Part shown: piece by piece, positions 32,490 to 44,979 of the stretch | Layout of the letters: the number at the start of each line of letters is the position of its first letter | Position numbering within the stretch: the stretch's first letter is position 1 | Origin: an uncultured Prevotellaceae bacterium | GTDB lineage: Bacteria > Bacteroidota > Bacteroidia > Bacteroidales > Bacteroidaceae | DNA length: 64,000 bases | Reading direction: 5' to 3' | Assembly: GCA_900316355.1 (NCBI GenBank) | Contig: ONCQ01000002.1 | Coordinates: forward strand, 124,001 to 188,000 | Notes under the pieces: generated by a model | Databases searched by the model: none | What the model was told of the DNA's origin: nothing | Seen by the model: the letters and a program-made list of their open reading frames with translations, nothing else | Made by a program: the position numbers and the translations under genes

Positions 32490-35400
32490 TTACTTCACCC
32501 GTACCTTGCGCGTCGAGCCGTCGTTCATGCGGAGGATGTTGATGCCCCGTTGCAGCTGATGCAGCTTGCGGCCGCTGAGGTCGTAGATGGCTTGCGGCCC
32601 GTTGTCCTGTGCCGCTTCCGCCTCGTCGATGTCCTCAATCCCATCGGTGTCCTGCTCGAAGGTGGCCGTGAGATTCATGTCAGAGGTGACGGTGATGATG
32701 CGCAGCTCGCGCTTATCCTCATTCTCCCACTGCTGGAAGAGATAGGACTCATTCGCCACGGCCTGCAGACAGAGGATGGTGCCATAAGGGATATCCTGCA
32801 GGTCGAGGCTGTTGCCGTCGATGTCGGTGGAGAGCACGGTGCCGTTCAGCGCTGCCACGGTCACATCGTAGGTGTCAGGTTCGTACTGGGCGTAGAAGTC
32901 CGTGTCGTCGGTGATCTGTGTCGTGCTCTCGCCCCATCCTGTGAAGTGCCACCCCTCGCGCTCGGTGGGGATGTCGGCCGTCTCCACGCCGTTGCCGTAG
33001 GTCACAGAGGTGGCGAAGAGCAGCGTGCCGTCCCAGTCGATGAATTTGACGATGCACTCCTTAGGCTCGAACATCGCCGTAACGAACTCGTCCGTCTCGT
33101 TCAGCTTCCATTTGACGGGGTTGGTGAGTATGGTGCCGCCCTCCCATCCGGCGAAGCGGTAGCCCTCTGCGGGGATGGCCTCGATGAGCACGGAGTCGTT
33201 CTTCTCGTAGATGCCGGAGCCGGTGCAATAGCCCTTCTCCGGGTCTTCGGCCTCCACCGTCAGCTGCACCTCATAGGGTTCCACCCACATGAACTCCTGC
33301 CACACGTCGGCGCTCTCGTAGTCCTCCAGTCCGACATACGGCACATGGAGCACCATATCGCTGATTTCGACATTGTCGAACACGTCGAGTCCGCTGATGT
33401 CAAACGGCTCCTCCTGTCGCACGAAGATATCCTCCACGCGGCGCATGTTGGCGAACGCATTCGCCTCGATGCCCACCACCTGGTAGGTCTCGCCTTCCAG
33501 CTCGATGCTGGCGGGGATGTTCACGGTGCCGCAGAGCATGCGGTAGTTCGTCTCGTCGTCGGTCTCAGGCGCCACGGTGGCGGTGTGGGCTGTGCGGTCC
33601 AGCGTGTAGTAGAGGCCGCCCACGCAGGGGTTCTCCTCCTCGATGTTGAAGTCCTGCCACACGGCGGCTGCCTTGTAGGCGGCATAGCAGCCGTAGGGCA
33701 CGCGCAGGGTGATGTCCTGCGGGTTGAGGCCGCTGAAGACGTCGATGCCGCTGAGGTTGATGGGCACGGCGCTGCGGCAGCGTATCTTCGTCAGGCCCTC
33801 GCAGTTGGCGAAGACATCATTGGACAGTGTCGTCAGGTTCTCCGGCAGCTCCAGATGCTGGATGGAGGTGCCGTCGAAGGCGTTGCTGCCCACCTGGGCC
33901 GTCTTGCTGGAGAAGACGAGCGTGCTCAGGTTGTTGCAGTCGCAGAAGGCATCCGGCATCACGGAGGTCACGACATAGTTCACGCCCTCGTAGAAGATCT
34001 GAGCGGGAATCACCAGCGAGGGCATCGTCTGGTTGTATTCCGACAGCTGCATGTCGCTGCCGGCGCCTTTGGCCTTGCGGCGCGCCTGTTTGCCGGCGGC
34101 TGCCGCTTCCAGGTTATTCTGGTCGGGGGCCAGGGCGGCTGTCTTCTCGCTCTCGTTGAGTTCATAGTAGAGGCCGTCAACATGGGCATAGGCTTCCGCG
34201 ATGGTGCCGAAGGTCTTCCATTGGGCGGCACCCTGGTAGGCTGTCTTGGCGCCTCTGGGTACCATGAGCTTGCCCGAGGCGATGGCAGTGCCTGCGAAGG
34301 CGTTGTCGCCGAGCGAGATGACGGAAGTGCTGTTGCCGCGCAGATAGAGCGTCGTCAGCGATGCGCTGCCGTAGAAGGCATCCTCGCCTAACTGCCCGAG
34401 GGTCGATGGCAGATAGACCGTCTGCAGCTTGCTGGTGCGGAAGGCGGCCTCGCCGATGGTCGTCACCTTGTCGGGCACGTAGATCTGTGTCAGCCCGGTG
34501 TTGTTGAAGGCATACTCGCCAATCTCCAACAGAGAGGCGGGCAGCGAGAGGTCGGTCAGCGCCTTCGAGTTGCTGAAGGCTTGATTGCCGATGCGCGTCA
34601 GGTTGACGCAACTCGACATATCCACCTTCGCCAGCGACGAGCAGAGCTGGAAGGCACTCTCGCCGATGCTGACTACGGACGAGGGCAGGGTGAGCGACGT
34701 GATGCCGGTGCAGCTGCTGAACGCCGAGCCGCCAATCACGCGCGTACCGTCTAATATCTTCAGGGCGCCGGAGAGGTTGGCGCTCTTCGAGCCGATGGCA
34801 CAATTGTCCAGATAGACGATATTACCCGCAGCGCCCGTGATGATGGGAGTGCCGTAGAACGGGTTAGAGCCGATTTCCGTGACCGTGGACGGGATGTTGG
34901 CTTTCGCAAGATTGGAGCAGTTGTAGAAGGCGTTTGCGCCTATACGCTTCAGGCCATCAGGCAGCACCACTTCCGTGATGCCCGGCACAAAGAAGAAGGC
35001 GCGATAGCCCACTTCCGTCACCGCGTACTGCTTGCCGCCGTAGGTGATGGAGGCGGGGATGGTCACCTTGCCGCTCAGGTTGGAGTAGTTGCCCGACTGG
35101 TAGGACTTTGTGGAGTAGGTCACGAAGGCTGTACGCTCCGCCTCGTTCAGGGTGTAGTAGATGCCGCCCACCTGCACATTGGTGTCTTCAATCTGGAAGT
35201 TCTTCCAGACATCGGCAGAGCTATAGTTCGATGCAGCGCCAAAGGGCACATGCAGCGTCACCTGCGCCTGGTTCACACCCTCGAAGCAGGAGGACTGGAT
35301 GGCGATGGGCGACTGGCTCATATAATAGATGTCCGACAAGGCGGTGCAGCCGGCAAAGGCGGAGGGATAGAGCCAACTCATCGATGAAGAGAGCGTGACT

Positions 35401-37568
35401 TCTTTCAGGGCCGCACAACCTTCGAAAGCGCTGCGGCCAATATCTGCTTTTGAGGGCAGCTTGACGGTAGTCAGGCGCTTGGCGTTCTTGAACGATTCTG
35501 CACTAATGGCGGTCACATTCTCGGGTATTTCAATGGAGGTGATGGGTGCATTCTCGAAGGCGTTTCGATCTATCTTCACCACTTTCCAGTCATAACCGTT
35601 AGCACTGACGACATTCGGGACAGTCACATTGTCTCGCAAGGAAGCATAGTTGTTGGCATCGTCACTCTCTGCCACCACTGTGGCTTCGTAAAGGGTGCGG
35701 TAAGTTATACCATGATAGTTTTTAAATATAGGTTCATCATACTGATGGAAGGTGTAATACAAATTACCAATCTTGATTGGATAACCGACGACTTCTCCTC
35801 TATAAGCACCATTTGTCCAAATTGTAAGCGTTTCTGAGCAATAGTCCCCGATGCAATCCGAAGGAACCATTAGCACGGATGCTCCTTCTACTCCAAAAGC
35901 ATCATAAGTTATATTATGACGTATTACATTGCCTTTTTCATCATACGTAAGCCAAGGTAGCGGTTCGCGACGGTCTGTAATGATGGTATCCACTGAGTTA
36001 CACCCTTGAAAAGCTTCCTGTCCTATTTCATCGACTGATTGGGGAACAAAAATCTTATGCAGTCTGCGACAATCCCTCAAGGAATTACCTCCTATTTCTT
36101 TCAAAGTATTCGGGAAGATTAATTCTGTGATGTTCACACATTGCCAAAATGCAAATTCACCAATCTCTTTCAATCCTTCGGAGAAAGTGACCTTTTTCAG
36201 CTGGGTACACTCAGAGAAAGCATAATCATCTATAGTGACAACACTCCTTGGGAAAGTGACTGATGTCATTTTCGCATCATTAAAGGCCCATCCTTCGATA
36301 GCTGTCACAGGGTAAGATTGTCCTTTCCAAGTGACGGATGAAGGAATCGTAACAGCTCCTGTCAACGAGAAATAATGATTATCTGTCTGGTCCCATGTGA
36401 CACTTGCGGTATGGTTCCAACCGTCTATCTCATAGTACAGATCACCGATTTTAACGGTGACGAACTGCTTCTCTTCGATGCGCAGCTTGGCCCATCCGGG
36501 GATAGCCTGATAGTCGCTCTTGCAGCCGTAGGGAATCGTCAGCACCGCATTCGTGGCACCCGTAAAGACATCCTTGTCAATTTGGATGGGCGTCTGTTGC
36601 TCTGTCACCACTTGCTCCAATCCGCTGCAACCGTAGAATGCCTTGTCGCCAATGGAACTGAGGGAAAGTGCCGACTGCAAAGAAAGTTTCTTTATCTTCG
36701 GGCAGAAGGAGAATGCGCCTGGCCCAATTTCAGTCAAAGTGTAGGGAAACGAAAGACTCGATAAGTTCTGACAGTTATAGAAAGCGTTCTTTCCGATTTT
36801 CTGCAAATAGAAAGCATCATCCATCCAAACCTTTTTCAACACGCTATTGTGCGCAAAAGCATTTTCATCTATCATATACACGGGATACTTCGTATTCTCC
36901 GATGATACTCTCAATTCTTTTGGAATATCTATTACCTCGCCCAACTTCTCGTAGCGGTTGCCTGTAATGTCGCCAATGATGCAGGCTAACTGTCCTCCAC
37001 CCACTGAATTCACCAACCTGTAATAGAAGCCCTCAACTGACTTGGGCGGCATTTCCGAGATCTCCTTCGCTGTCTTCCAGCCCGTAGCGCTCTGATAGGC
37101 GTTCTTTGCACCTGCCGGGACGATCAGGCGATGACGGTTGAAGGTGGGGTTACTGCCCAATCTAGGCGGCGTGGCGCAGTTGACGATAATCTGGTCCACA
37201 CCGCTCTCCTCGAAGGCGTTGTCGCCAATCTTGGTGACGGTGCTCGGCAGGAATATCGAGCCATGGTAAGGCTCATCGTTGTAGAAGGTGACATAGAACC
37301 AGTAGTGGAAGGCATTATCGCCTATCTCCGTCACCGTGTAGTCCTGACCCTCCCATGTCACCGTCTCGGGAATCACGATATCATCCGTTATCTTCCAATA
37401 GTTGTTGTTCCTCGGGCTGTTGGGAATCACCTTGGCCACGAAGCCGTTCTCGTCGAGAATGTAGGAAATGCCATCCTGTATGCCGTAGTGCCAGATGGCC
37501 CACGCATGCTGCGGCAACAGTCCCGCCAAGAGACACGCCACAATCATATAACAGTAAACTCGGTTCAT
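32490..37568 (-). CDS. Giant BspA-type leucine-rich-repeat surface protein
   Basis: 1692 residues with a signal peptide (MNRVYCYMIVACLLAGLLP onward to AWA). At least seven blocks of LRR_5 repeats are each introduced by a YYxL/YYELNE strand-turn (for example GGIYYTLNEAERTAFVTYST and VDGLYYELNESEKTAALAP). Near the C-terminus come Listeria/Bacteroides (InlB B-type) repeats: GYRFAGWEGGTILTNPVKW, GWHFTGWGESTTQITDDTD and ESYLFQQWENEDK. It ends IYDLSGRKLHQLQRGINILR, a T9SS-like sorting tail. Likely exported by Sec then T9SS and attached to the cell surface as an adhesin. A -7 box (minus strand TACTTTTG) is at 37605-37612. Confidence 0.92.
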   Translation of the reverse strand: MNRVYCYMIVACLLAGLLPQHAWAIWHYGIQDGISYILDENGFVAKVIPNSPRNNNYWKITDDIVIPETVTWEGQDYTVTEIGDNAFHYWFYVTFYNDEPYHGSIFLPSTVTKIGDNAFEESGVDQIIVNCATPPRLGSNPTFNRHRLIVPAGAKNAYQSATGWKTAKEISEMPPKSVEGFYYRLVNSVGGGQLACIIGDITGNRYEKLGEVIDIPKELRVSSENTKYPVYMIDENAFAHNSVLKKVWMDDAFYLQKIGKNAFYNCQNLSSLSFPYTLTEIGPGAFSFCPKIKKLSLQSALSLSSIGDKAFYGCSGLEQVVTEQQTPIQIDKDVFTGATNAVLTIPYGCKSDYQAIPGWAKLRIEEKQFVTVKIGDLYYEIDGWNHTASVTWDQTDNHYFSLTGAVTIPSSVTWKGQSYPVTAIEGWAFNDAKMTSVTFPRSVVTIDDYAFSECTQLKKVTFSEGLKEIGEFAFWQCVNITELIFPNTLKEIGGNSLRDCRRLHKIFVPQSVDEIGQEAFQGCNSVDTIITDRREPLPWLTYDEKGNVIRHNITYDAFGVEGASVLMVPSDCIGDYCSETLTIWTNGAYRGEVVGYPIKIGNLYYTFHQYDEPIFKNYHGITYRTLYEATVVAESDDANNYASLRDNVTVPNVVSANGYDWKVVKIDRNAFENAPITSIEIPENVTAISAESFKNAKRLTTVKLPSKADIGRSAFEGCAALKEVTLSSSMSWLYPSAFAGCTALSDIYYMSQSPIAIQSSCFEGVNQAQVTLHVPFGAASNYSSADVWKNFQIEDTNVQVGGIYYTLNEAERTAFVTYSTKSYQSGNYSNLSGKVTIPASITYGGKQYAVTEVGYRAFFFVPGITEVVLPDGLKRIGANAFYNCSNLAKANIPSTVTEIGSNPFYGTPIITGAAGNIVYLDNCAIGSKSANLSGALKILDGTRVIGGSAFSSCTGITSLTLPSSVVSIGESAFQLCSSLAKVDMSSCVNLTRIGNQAFSNSKALTDLSLPASLLEIGEYAFNNTGLTQIYVPDKVTTIGEAAFRTSKLQTVYLPSTLGQLGEDAFYGSASLTTLYLRGNSTSVISLGDNAFAGTAIASGKLMVPRGAKTAYQGAAQWKTFGTIAEAYAHVDGLYYELNESEKTAALAPDQNNLEAAAAGKQARRKAKGAGSDMQLSEYNQTMPSLVIPAQIFYEGVNYVVTSVMPDAFCDCNNLSTLVFSSKTAQVGSNAFDGTSIQHLELPENLTTLSNDVFANCEGLTKIRCRSAVPINLSGIDVFSGLNPQDITLRVPYGCYAAYKAAAVWQDFNIEEENPCVGGLYYTLDRTAHTATVAPETDDETNYRMLCGTVNIPASIELEGETYQVVGIEANAFANMRRVEDIFVRQEEPFDISGLDVFDNVEISDMVLHVPYVGLEDYESADVWQEFMWVEPYEVQLTVEAEDPEKGYCTGSGIYEKNDSVLIEAIPAEGYRFAGWEGGTILTNPVKWKLNETDEFVTAMFEPKECIVKFIDWDGTLLFATSVTYGNGVETADIPTEREGWHFTGWGESTTQITDDTDFYAQYEPDTYDVTVAALNGTVLSTDIDGNSLDLQDIPYGTILCLQAVANESYLFQQWENEDKRELRIITVTSDMNLTATFEQDTDGIEDIDEAEAAQDNGPQAIYDLSGRKLHQLQRGINILRMNDGSTRKVRVK

Positions 37569-37604
37569 AATATATAGGTGTTTAAAAGGTGGTTATATCC
37601 GCTG

Positions 37605-37612
37605 CAAAAGTA
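37605..37612 (-). promoter_or_regulatory. -7 box for the giant BspA-like gene
   Basis: TACTTTTG on the minus strand, 36 bases before the ATG. A TTTG about 22 bases upstream (37635-37638) could act as a -33 element with slightly long spacing. Confidence 0.5.
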
Positions 37613-37683
37613 GCAAAAGTTTTTGATTCGTCAACAAAAAATAGAAGAAATTTGCATAAATCGCGGTAGAGAAGAAGATTTAA

Positions 37684-37711
37684 CGCCCGCTACTCTCAGG
37701 AGTGGCGGGCG
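37684..37711 (-). terminator. Terminator of the secA transcript
   Basis: Stem of 12 bp with one mismatch (37684-37695 with 37700-37711, loop of 4), then TTAAATCTTCTTC on the minus strand. It directly follows the second secA-tail copy, not the secA stop itself, which has no hairpin near it. Confidence 0.75.
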
Positions 37712-37741
37712 CTAAATGTGGAAGTGTGGGGGAGAAAGCGG

Positions 37742-37793
37742 TTACAGGTTCTTGCCGTGGCAGGCTTTGAACTTCTTGCCGCTACGACACTCT
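37742..37793 (-). pseudogene. Second copy of the secA 3' tail (SEC-C motif remnant)
   Basis: Reading the minus strand gives QECRSGKKFKACHGKNL and a stop, against [17 protein letters not shown] at the true SecA end. At DNA level 37742-37784 and 38375-38417 agree at 39 of 43 positions, including the stop codon. The copy has no start or body and overlaps the stop of the DUF3990-remnant gene by three bases. It marks the far boundary of the DUF3791/DUF3990 module. Confidence 0.85.
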
Positions 37794-38120
37794 TGCTGTC
37801 TTCAACTCGTTCCGGAGGAAAGAGTACACATAGCCAGGGCTTTGATGGTAGAAGCCCGTGACTTCGCGCTGCAGGCGCTGGTAGGTGTCGCTGTTGATGA
37901 CGGTGCCCAGGGCCTGCTCCATCGTGAGCTGTGGGTCATCATCCATCAGCCGCAAAGCAAGGTGTCTCACCATGTCGAGTTTCATCTGTTCTTTCTCGTT
38001 CATAGGCGCTTGAGCATACTCACGGCTAAGGTAGAAGCCCTGACCGAAGTCCTTGTTGGGCTTCGACTTGCGAAGGTCTATCTCACCGAAGTCAGCATTA
38101 GTGCCATGGTAGAGAATCAT
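37782..38120 (-). CDS. Truncated DUF3990 protein fused to its small partner
   Basis: 112 residues. Residues 1-37 (MILYHGTNADFGEIDLRKSK, then DFGQGFYLS) are the start of DUF3990, a family predicted to be ADP-ribosyltransferase-like toxins. The rest of that domain is missing. From M40 the sequence changes to a small helical protein (NEKEQMKLDMVRHLALRLMD through GFYHQSPGYVYSFLRNEL) like the third gene found after DUF3990 in other Bacteroidales. An in-frame deletion of the toxin's centre explains this. The start overlaps the DUF3791 stop as ATGA. Probably inactive as a toxin. Confidence 0.75.
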   Translation of the reverse strand: MILYHGTNADFGEIDLRKSKPNKDFGQGFYLSREYAQAPMNEKEQMKLDMVRHLALRLMDDDPQLTMEQALGTVINSDTYQRLQREVTGFYHQSPGYVYSFLRNELKTARVS

Positions 38121-38344
38121 ATTAGCGCACCTCCTTTCCTGTGGCAGTACTCAGCCATGTCGCTGACCATAGACTGGAACGACTGCGTGTGGCAGTAGTC
38201 GTAATGCTCATCGACGAACTTGATGGCGCCGAAGCGGCTAAGGTAGTTGAACGACTGCTTGAGCGTCAGGCCAAAGCGACGCCCGAACTCCATTGCGAAG
38301 ATGAGTGCCCATTCCATCTTGTCATTAAAGCTATAAGTTGCCAT
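38117..38344 (-). CDS. DUF3791-family small protein
   Basis: 75 residues, MATYSFNDKMEWALIFAMEF through FVDEHYDYCHTQSFQSMVSD to the end. The pattern (N-terminal helix, then a YDxxHTQ-like motif) fits DUF3791, which is regularly encoded just before DUF3990 and may be its antitoxin or immunity partner (inference from repeated pairing). It starts 29 bases after the secA stop and so is probably read from the secA transcript. Confidence 0.75.
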   Translation of the reverse strand: MATYSFNDKMEWALIFAMEFGRRFGLTLKQSFNYLSRFGAIKFVDEHYDYCHTQSFQSMVSDMAEYCHRKGGALI

Positions 38345-38373
38345 AATCGTCGTCTGTTATATTTCTTCTTTCA

Positions 38374-41808
<3,435 letters not shown>

Positions 41809-41813
41809 AATAT

Positions 41814-41978
41814 GAGACCCACTCCCAACCCCTCCCGTGAGGGAGGGGAGCGGCTAGCGCTTGGAAGTCTATAGGGTCATTCTTTATTTAAATGATTAAA
41901 ATTACAATTTTGTCTTCTGTTCTCAATCACCCCGCAGGCTTTTCCCTCCCTTACGGGAGGGGTCGGGGGGTGGGTCTC
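41814..41978. repeat. Paired palindromic elements upstream of secA
   Basis: The left copy (41814-41850, GAGACCCACTCCC then CCCTCCCGTGAGGGAGGGG) and the right copy (41946-41978, CTCCCTTACGGGAGGGG then GGGTGGGTCTC) are inverted with respect to each other across about 95 bases, and each holds its own small palindrome. A third copy is at 24881-24912. They fill the whole gap between secA and the phosphatase-like gene. Confidence 0.8.
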
Positions 41979-43592
41979 TTATTTCAGCACCAGCGGCGCC
42001 TCGGTGCTACCGTTGGGAGCGCGGATGCGGAGGCTGCGGGCCAGCGTGGGCGCGATGGCAGTGGTGAGGATGGGGGTGGTGATGCGCTCGGCAGCTACCT
42101 GGGGCCCCAGCACGAAAAGGGGATAGGAGTAGTAGGCGGTGCCGGGATGCACGAAGGTGGTGCCGTCGGTGGCCGTGACCTGCCAGCCGGGGCTGACATC
42201 GATGACGATGTCGCCGGAGTGCTCGCGGCTCCAGCCGGCACTGATGCGCGACATCTTCTTGTCCCAGGCGCCAAGGGCCAGGTTGTGAGCCGTATAGACG
42301 GCACGCACGCCTGACATCTGGCTCATGAAATCCTCGCAGCGCGCCAGCACCTCGTCGAGGCGCAGCTGCCGCTGTTCCAGAAGTTTATGGTTGAGATAGA
42401 TATGGCTGCCGCAAGTGCCCTCGATGTACTGTGCCTGGCCGTAGGCGGCGCTGAGGTACATGTTCAGGAGCATGGAGGCACGGTCCATGGAGAAATTGCC
42501 GGCATCAATGCGGTAGTTCTTCTGGTCGGTCTCGCCGCCGTTGACATCGCTGTAGCCAGTGGAGGAGAGCACCACGAAGACACCATCACGGCCGAAGACC
42601 TGATCGAGGACGGCCAGGAGCTGGAAGATGACGCGGTCGAGGCGCACGTAGGTGTCCTGCAACTCAGAAGGTGCCAGACGGGCGCTGCGGTGCTCGTAGT
42701 TGCCGGCATAGAGGCCGATGGAGAGGAGGTCGGGGACACGGTCGCGGCCGAGGTAGGAGCCCTCGATGCAGCGCGTGACGAACTGCAGCACCTCCTCATT
42801 GACGAGCGCCGAGGTCTTGAACTGACGCACGCGGCTGGCATCGCTGAAGGAGTGGCTGAAGTTGGTCTCCTGGCCGAAAATGATATTCTCGAAATAATGG
42901 AAGGCGGCTTTGCCGGTGTCGTAGATGGGCTTCCACGTCATCGAGCCGATGCGCCCGGAGAGGGGCTCCATGCGCTCATAGACGCTGGCCCATGAGGGGT
43001 AGTCGCCATAGTAGCTGGTGCCGCACCACGAGCCGGTATGGTCGCTAATCCAGAAGGCACCATCGGAGACATGGCCCGCCAGCAGCACCGCCACGTCGCG
43101 GTCGGGAGCGATGGCGTAGCTCACCGCAAACTGCCCCGTGGTCACCTCCAGCTCGTCGGCAATGGTGGTGGTCATCAGATGCTTGGGCGACGAGGCATCG
43201 GTGGTCTGCAAGCCTTTGTACTTGGGGTCATCGACGCAATAGACGGGCTGCAGCGTCTCGCGCGACAGCCATTTCAGCGAGGGGATGCCGTGGTCGGAGG
43301 GCGTGGTGCCCGTCATCACGGTGGCAGCGGCTGAAGCGCGGTCCACAGGGCTGAAGGGCTGCTGGGCATCGGTGTAGTAGCGACCCTCGGACATCAGACG
43401 CTTGAAGCCGCCCTCCACATAGAGCGGAGTGAAGGCTTCGAGATAGTCAGTGCGAAGCTGATCTACCAAGATATGCACCACCAGCCGAGGCTGCTCGGCA
43501 GAGGCCTGGGCATCGAGGCTCACGAGGGCCATGAGGATGGCCAAGGAGAACCAGCGGTTTTTGGAAGATGCGTTGTGGGAGATTGGGCTCAT
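41979..43592 (-). CDS. Alkaline-phosphatase-superfamily protein, probably catalytically inactive
   Basis: 537 residues with an N-terminal signal (WFSLAILMALVSLDAQASA). The overall order matches PafA-like type I phosphodiesterase/nucleotide pyrophosphatase proteins of Bacteroidota: LVVHILVDQLRTDYLEAF (D44 retained), EGGFKRLMSEGRYY, TGTTPSDHGI, and a late FVHPGTAYYSYPLFVLG. The catalytic Thr/Ser region reads FSPVDRASAAAT instead of a TGPGH-type loop; the D-x3-H ligand pair is AGNYEHRS; the D-H pair (normally ADHG) is STGYSD; and the last ligand (normally THxPL) is YSYPL. Nearly all zinc ligands are gone. It may bind rather than cleave, in the periplasm. Its stop-to-start gap to the DUF4105 gene is 3 bases. 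Confidence 0.8.
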   Translation of the reverse strand: MSPISHNASSKNRWFSLAILMALVSLDAQASAEQPRLVVHILVDQLRTDYLEAFTPLYVEGGFKRLMSEGRYYTDAQQPFSPVDRASAAATVMTGTTPSDHGIPSLKWLSRETLQPVYCVDDPKYKGLQTTDASSPKHLMTTTIADELEVTTGQFAVSYAIAPDRDVAVLLAGHVSDGAFWISDHTGSWCGTSYYGDYPSWASVYERMEPLSGRIGSMTWKPIYDTGKAAFHYFENIIFGQETNFSHSFSDASRVRQFKTSALVNEEVLQFVTRCIEGSYLGRDRVPDLLSIGLYAGNYEHRSARLAPSELQDTYVRLDRVIFQLLAVLDQVFGRDGVFVVLSSTGYSDVNGGETDQKNYRIDAGNFSMDRASMLLNMYLSAAYGQAQYIEGTCGSHIYLNHKLLEQRQLRLDEVLARCEDFMSQMSGVRAVYTAHNLALGAWDKKMSRISAGWSREHSGDIVIDVSPGWQVTATDGTTFVHPGTAYYSYPLFVLGPQVAAERITTPILTTAIAPTLARSLRIRAPNGSTEAPLVLK

Positions 43593-43595
43593 GCG

Positions 43596-44819
43596 TCAAC
43601 GGGAGATATGATAGTTCCACAGATGTACTACAGCACGGCTAAGCAAAAGTAGTGCCAAAGGGATGGTGATGGAACTGAAATGTTGGGGAATGACAAAGGA
43701 AAGGAGCAGGAAGACCACGATGACGGCAGCGGCGGCAGCGTGGTAGAAGCAGCGCTCGCCGCGGAGGTCGGCGCGCACCACAGGATAGACGAAGAGGAGG
43801 GGCAGCGGGTTCAGCAGCCACACCTGCCAGTTGGTATCTACGGCGGGATGCTCGGAGAAGAGCGACATGAAGACAAGGAGGATGCCGGCAAGGCCCTGCA
43901 GCACCATCAGCACCGCATCGACGCCCCAGAGGACTCGCCGACGGCGCACCTCCCAACAGCCGAGCAACAGCGCCAGGCACAGCAGTGCCCAGAAGAGCTG
44001 CGAGGGGGTGAGGAAGAAGGTGGGCTCGGCAGCCGCAGCGCGCTGCTGCAGCGCGGCATCGGCAGCCAGCAGCACACGACGCTCGCGCACGAGGGAGTCG
44101 CAGCCCCAGTGCCCACGGTCGATCATGGCGCTGTCGGCATACCACATGAAATAGACGGGCGCAAACATCTCAGCGCGCTCGGAGAGGAGCGTATCGACAT
44201 CGGCGCCCAGCAGCAGGTCGTTGCCGACCTCGTCCCAGGGGCTGCCGGCAGTGAACTGGTGCAGCATCTGGCGCAGCGTGTAGCGGGGAGCACGGGCGGG
44301 GTAGCGGACGATGCCGCGGACGTGGGCCTCTATCATGTCACGCACACGGGTGGTGCAGTTGTTGCGGAAGATGTTGTAGCGATAGACGCAGTTCGCGGGC
44401 TGGCAGTTGTCCACCAGCGCAGCCGTCAGCGCCCGCGCCTCCACAGGCAACAGATTGAGGACCTGCTCGGTGATGGAGGAGCCACGATGGCGATACTCAT
44501 GCTCGAAGACGTAATAGGGCGATGCAGCGCACATGTAGTCGCACTCGCCCAGCACGAAACGCCATACGAAATAGTCCTGCGTGAAGTCGAAGACGCCATA
44601 GTTGAAGACGAGGTCATAGTCGTACTGCGTACTCTGCACGCGCAACGCGGTGTGCCCATAGAGTTCATAAGAGGCAAAGCCGGGGGAACAGGTGAGGAGG
44701 CTGACCTGCAGCGTGCTGTCAACAGCCACGGAATCGGCAGCCTGCACCTCCTCAGCGAACAGGCGCAGAGGGGAGCACAGACAAGCTGCGAACAAGAGGA
44801 TATGAACAAGGCGTCTCAT
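43596..44819 (-). CDS. DUF4105 (Lnb N-terminal periplasmic) membrane protein
   Basis: 407 residues from the ATG at 44819 (MRRLVHILLFAACLCSPLRL, a signal peptide); the frame extends to 44858 across the promoter. Residues about 35-200 are the DUF4105/Lnb domain with SPGFASYELYGHTALRV, FNYGVFDF and the Cys-containing RYNIFRNNCTTRVRDMI, a papain-like arrangement. The C-terminal 130 residues have four or five membrane segments (SQLFWALLCLALLLGCW, LMVLQGLAGILLVFMSLF, then three more). It may be a periplasmic cysteine hydrolase; substrate unknown. A -7 box lies only 9 bases before its ATG. Confidence 0.85.
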   Translation of the reverse strand: MRRLVHILLFAACLCSPLRLFAEEVQAADSVAVDSTLQVSLLTCSPGFASYELYGHTALRVQSTQYDYDLVFNYGVFDFTQDYFVWRFVLGECDYMCAASPYYVFEHEYRHRGSSITEQVLNLLPVEARALTAALVDNCQPANCVYRYNIFRNNCTTRVRDMIEAHVRGIVRYPARAPRYTLRQMLHQFTAGSPWDEVGNDLLLGADVDTLLSERAEMFAPVYFMWYADSAMIDRGHWGCDSLVRERRVLLAADAALQQRAAAAEPTFFLTPSQLFWALLCLALLLGCWEVRRRRVLWGVDAVLMVLQGLAGILLVFMSLFSEHPAVDTNWQVWLLNPLPLLFVYPVVRADLRGERCFYHAAAAAVIVVFLLLSFVIPQHFSSITIPLALLLLSRAVVHLWNYHISR

Positions 44820-44828
44820 AAACGGGCA

Positions 44829-44836
44829 CAAAGGTA
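44829..44836 (-). promoter_or_regulatory. -7 box for the DUF4105 gene
   Basis: TACCTTTG on the minus strand, separated from the ATG at 44819 by 9 bases, implying a leader of only a few bases. A heptamer array begins 9 bases further upstream. Confidence 0.6.
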
Positions 44837-44845
44837 CGCATATTT

Positions 44846-44959
44846 TACGATTTAGCATTTATGATTTACTATTTTCTGCATATTCTTTGCTTAAAATAGC
44901 TAAAAATACGCCGCGCGACAAAGATAAATCGACAATCGTAAATCGTAAATCGTAAATAA
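44846..44959. repeat. Two inverted heptamer arrays in a divergent promoter region
   Basis: The left array (44846-44873) has four units of TACGATT type, and the right array (44925-44959) has five units of TAAATCG type, each in exact 7-bp register. They are inverted relative to each other, so each reads AATCGTA-like toward its own promoter. Each sits just upstream of a -7 box, where the -33 element would be. Confidence 0.85.
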
Positions 44960-44963
44960 ACGC

Positions 44964-44971
44964 TATCTTTG
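44964..44971 (+). promoter_or_regulatory. -7 box for the coaX operon
   Basis: TATCTTTG, ending 8 bases before the coaX ATG, which would make the mRNA nearly leaderless. The heptamer array ends 4 bases upstream. Confidence 0.65.
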
Positions 44972-44979
44972 CGCCCGCA

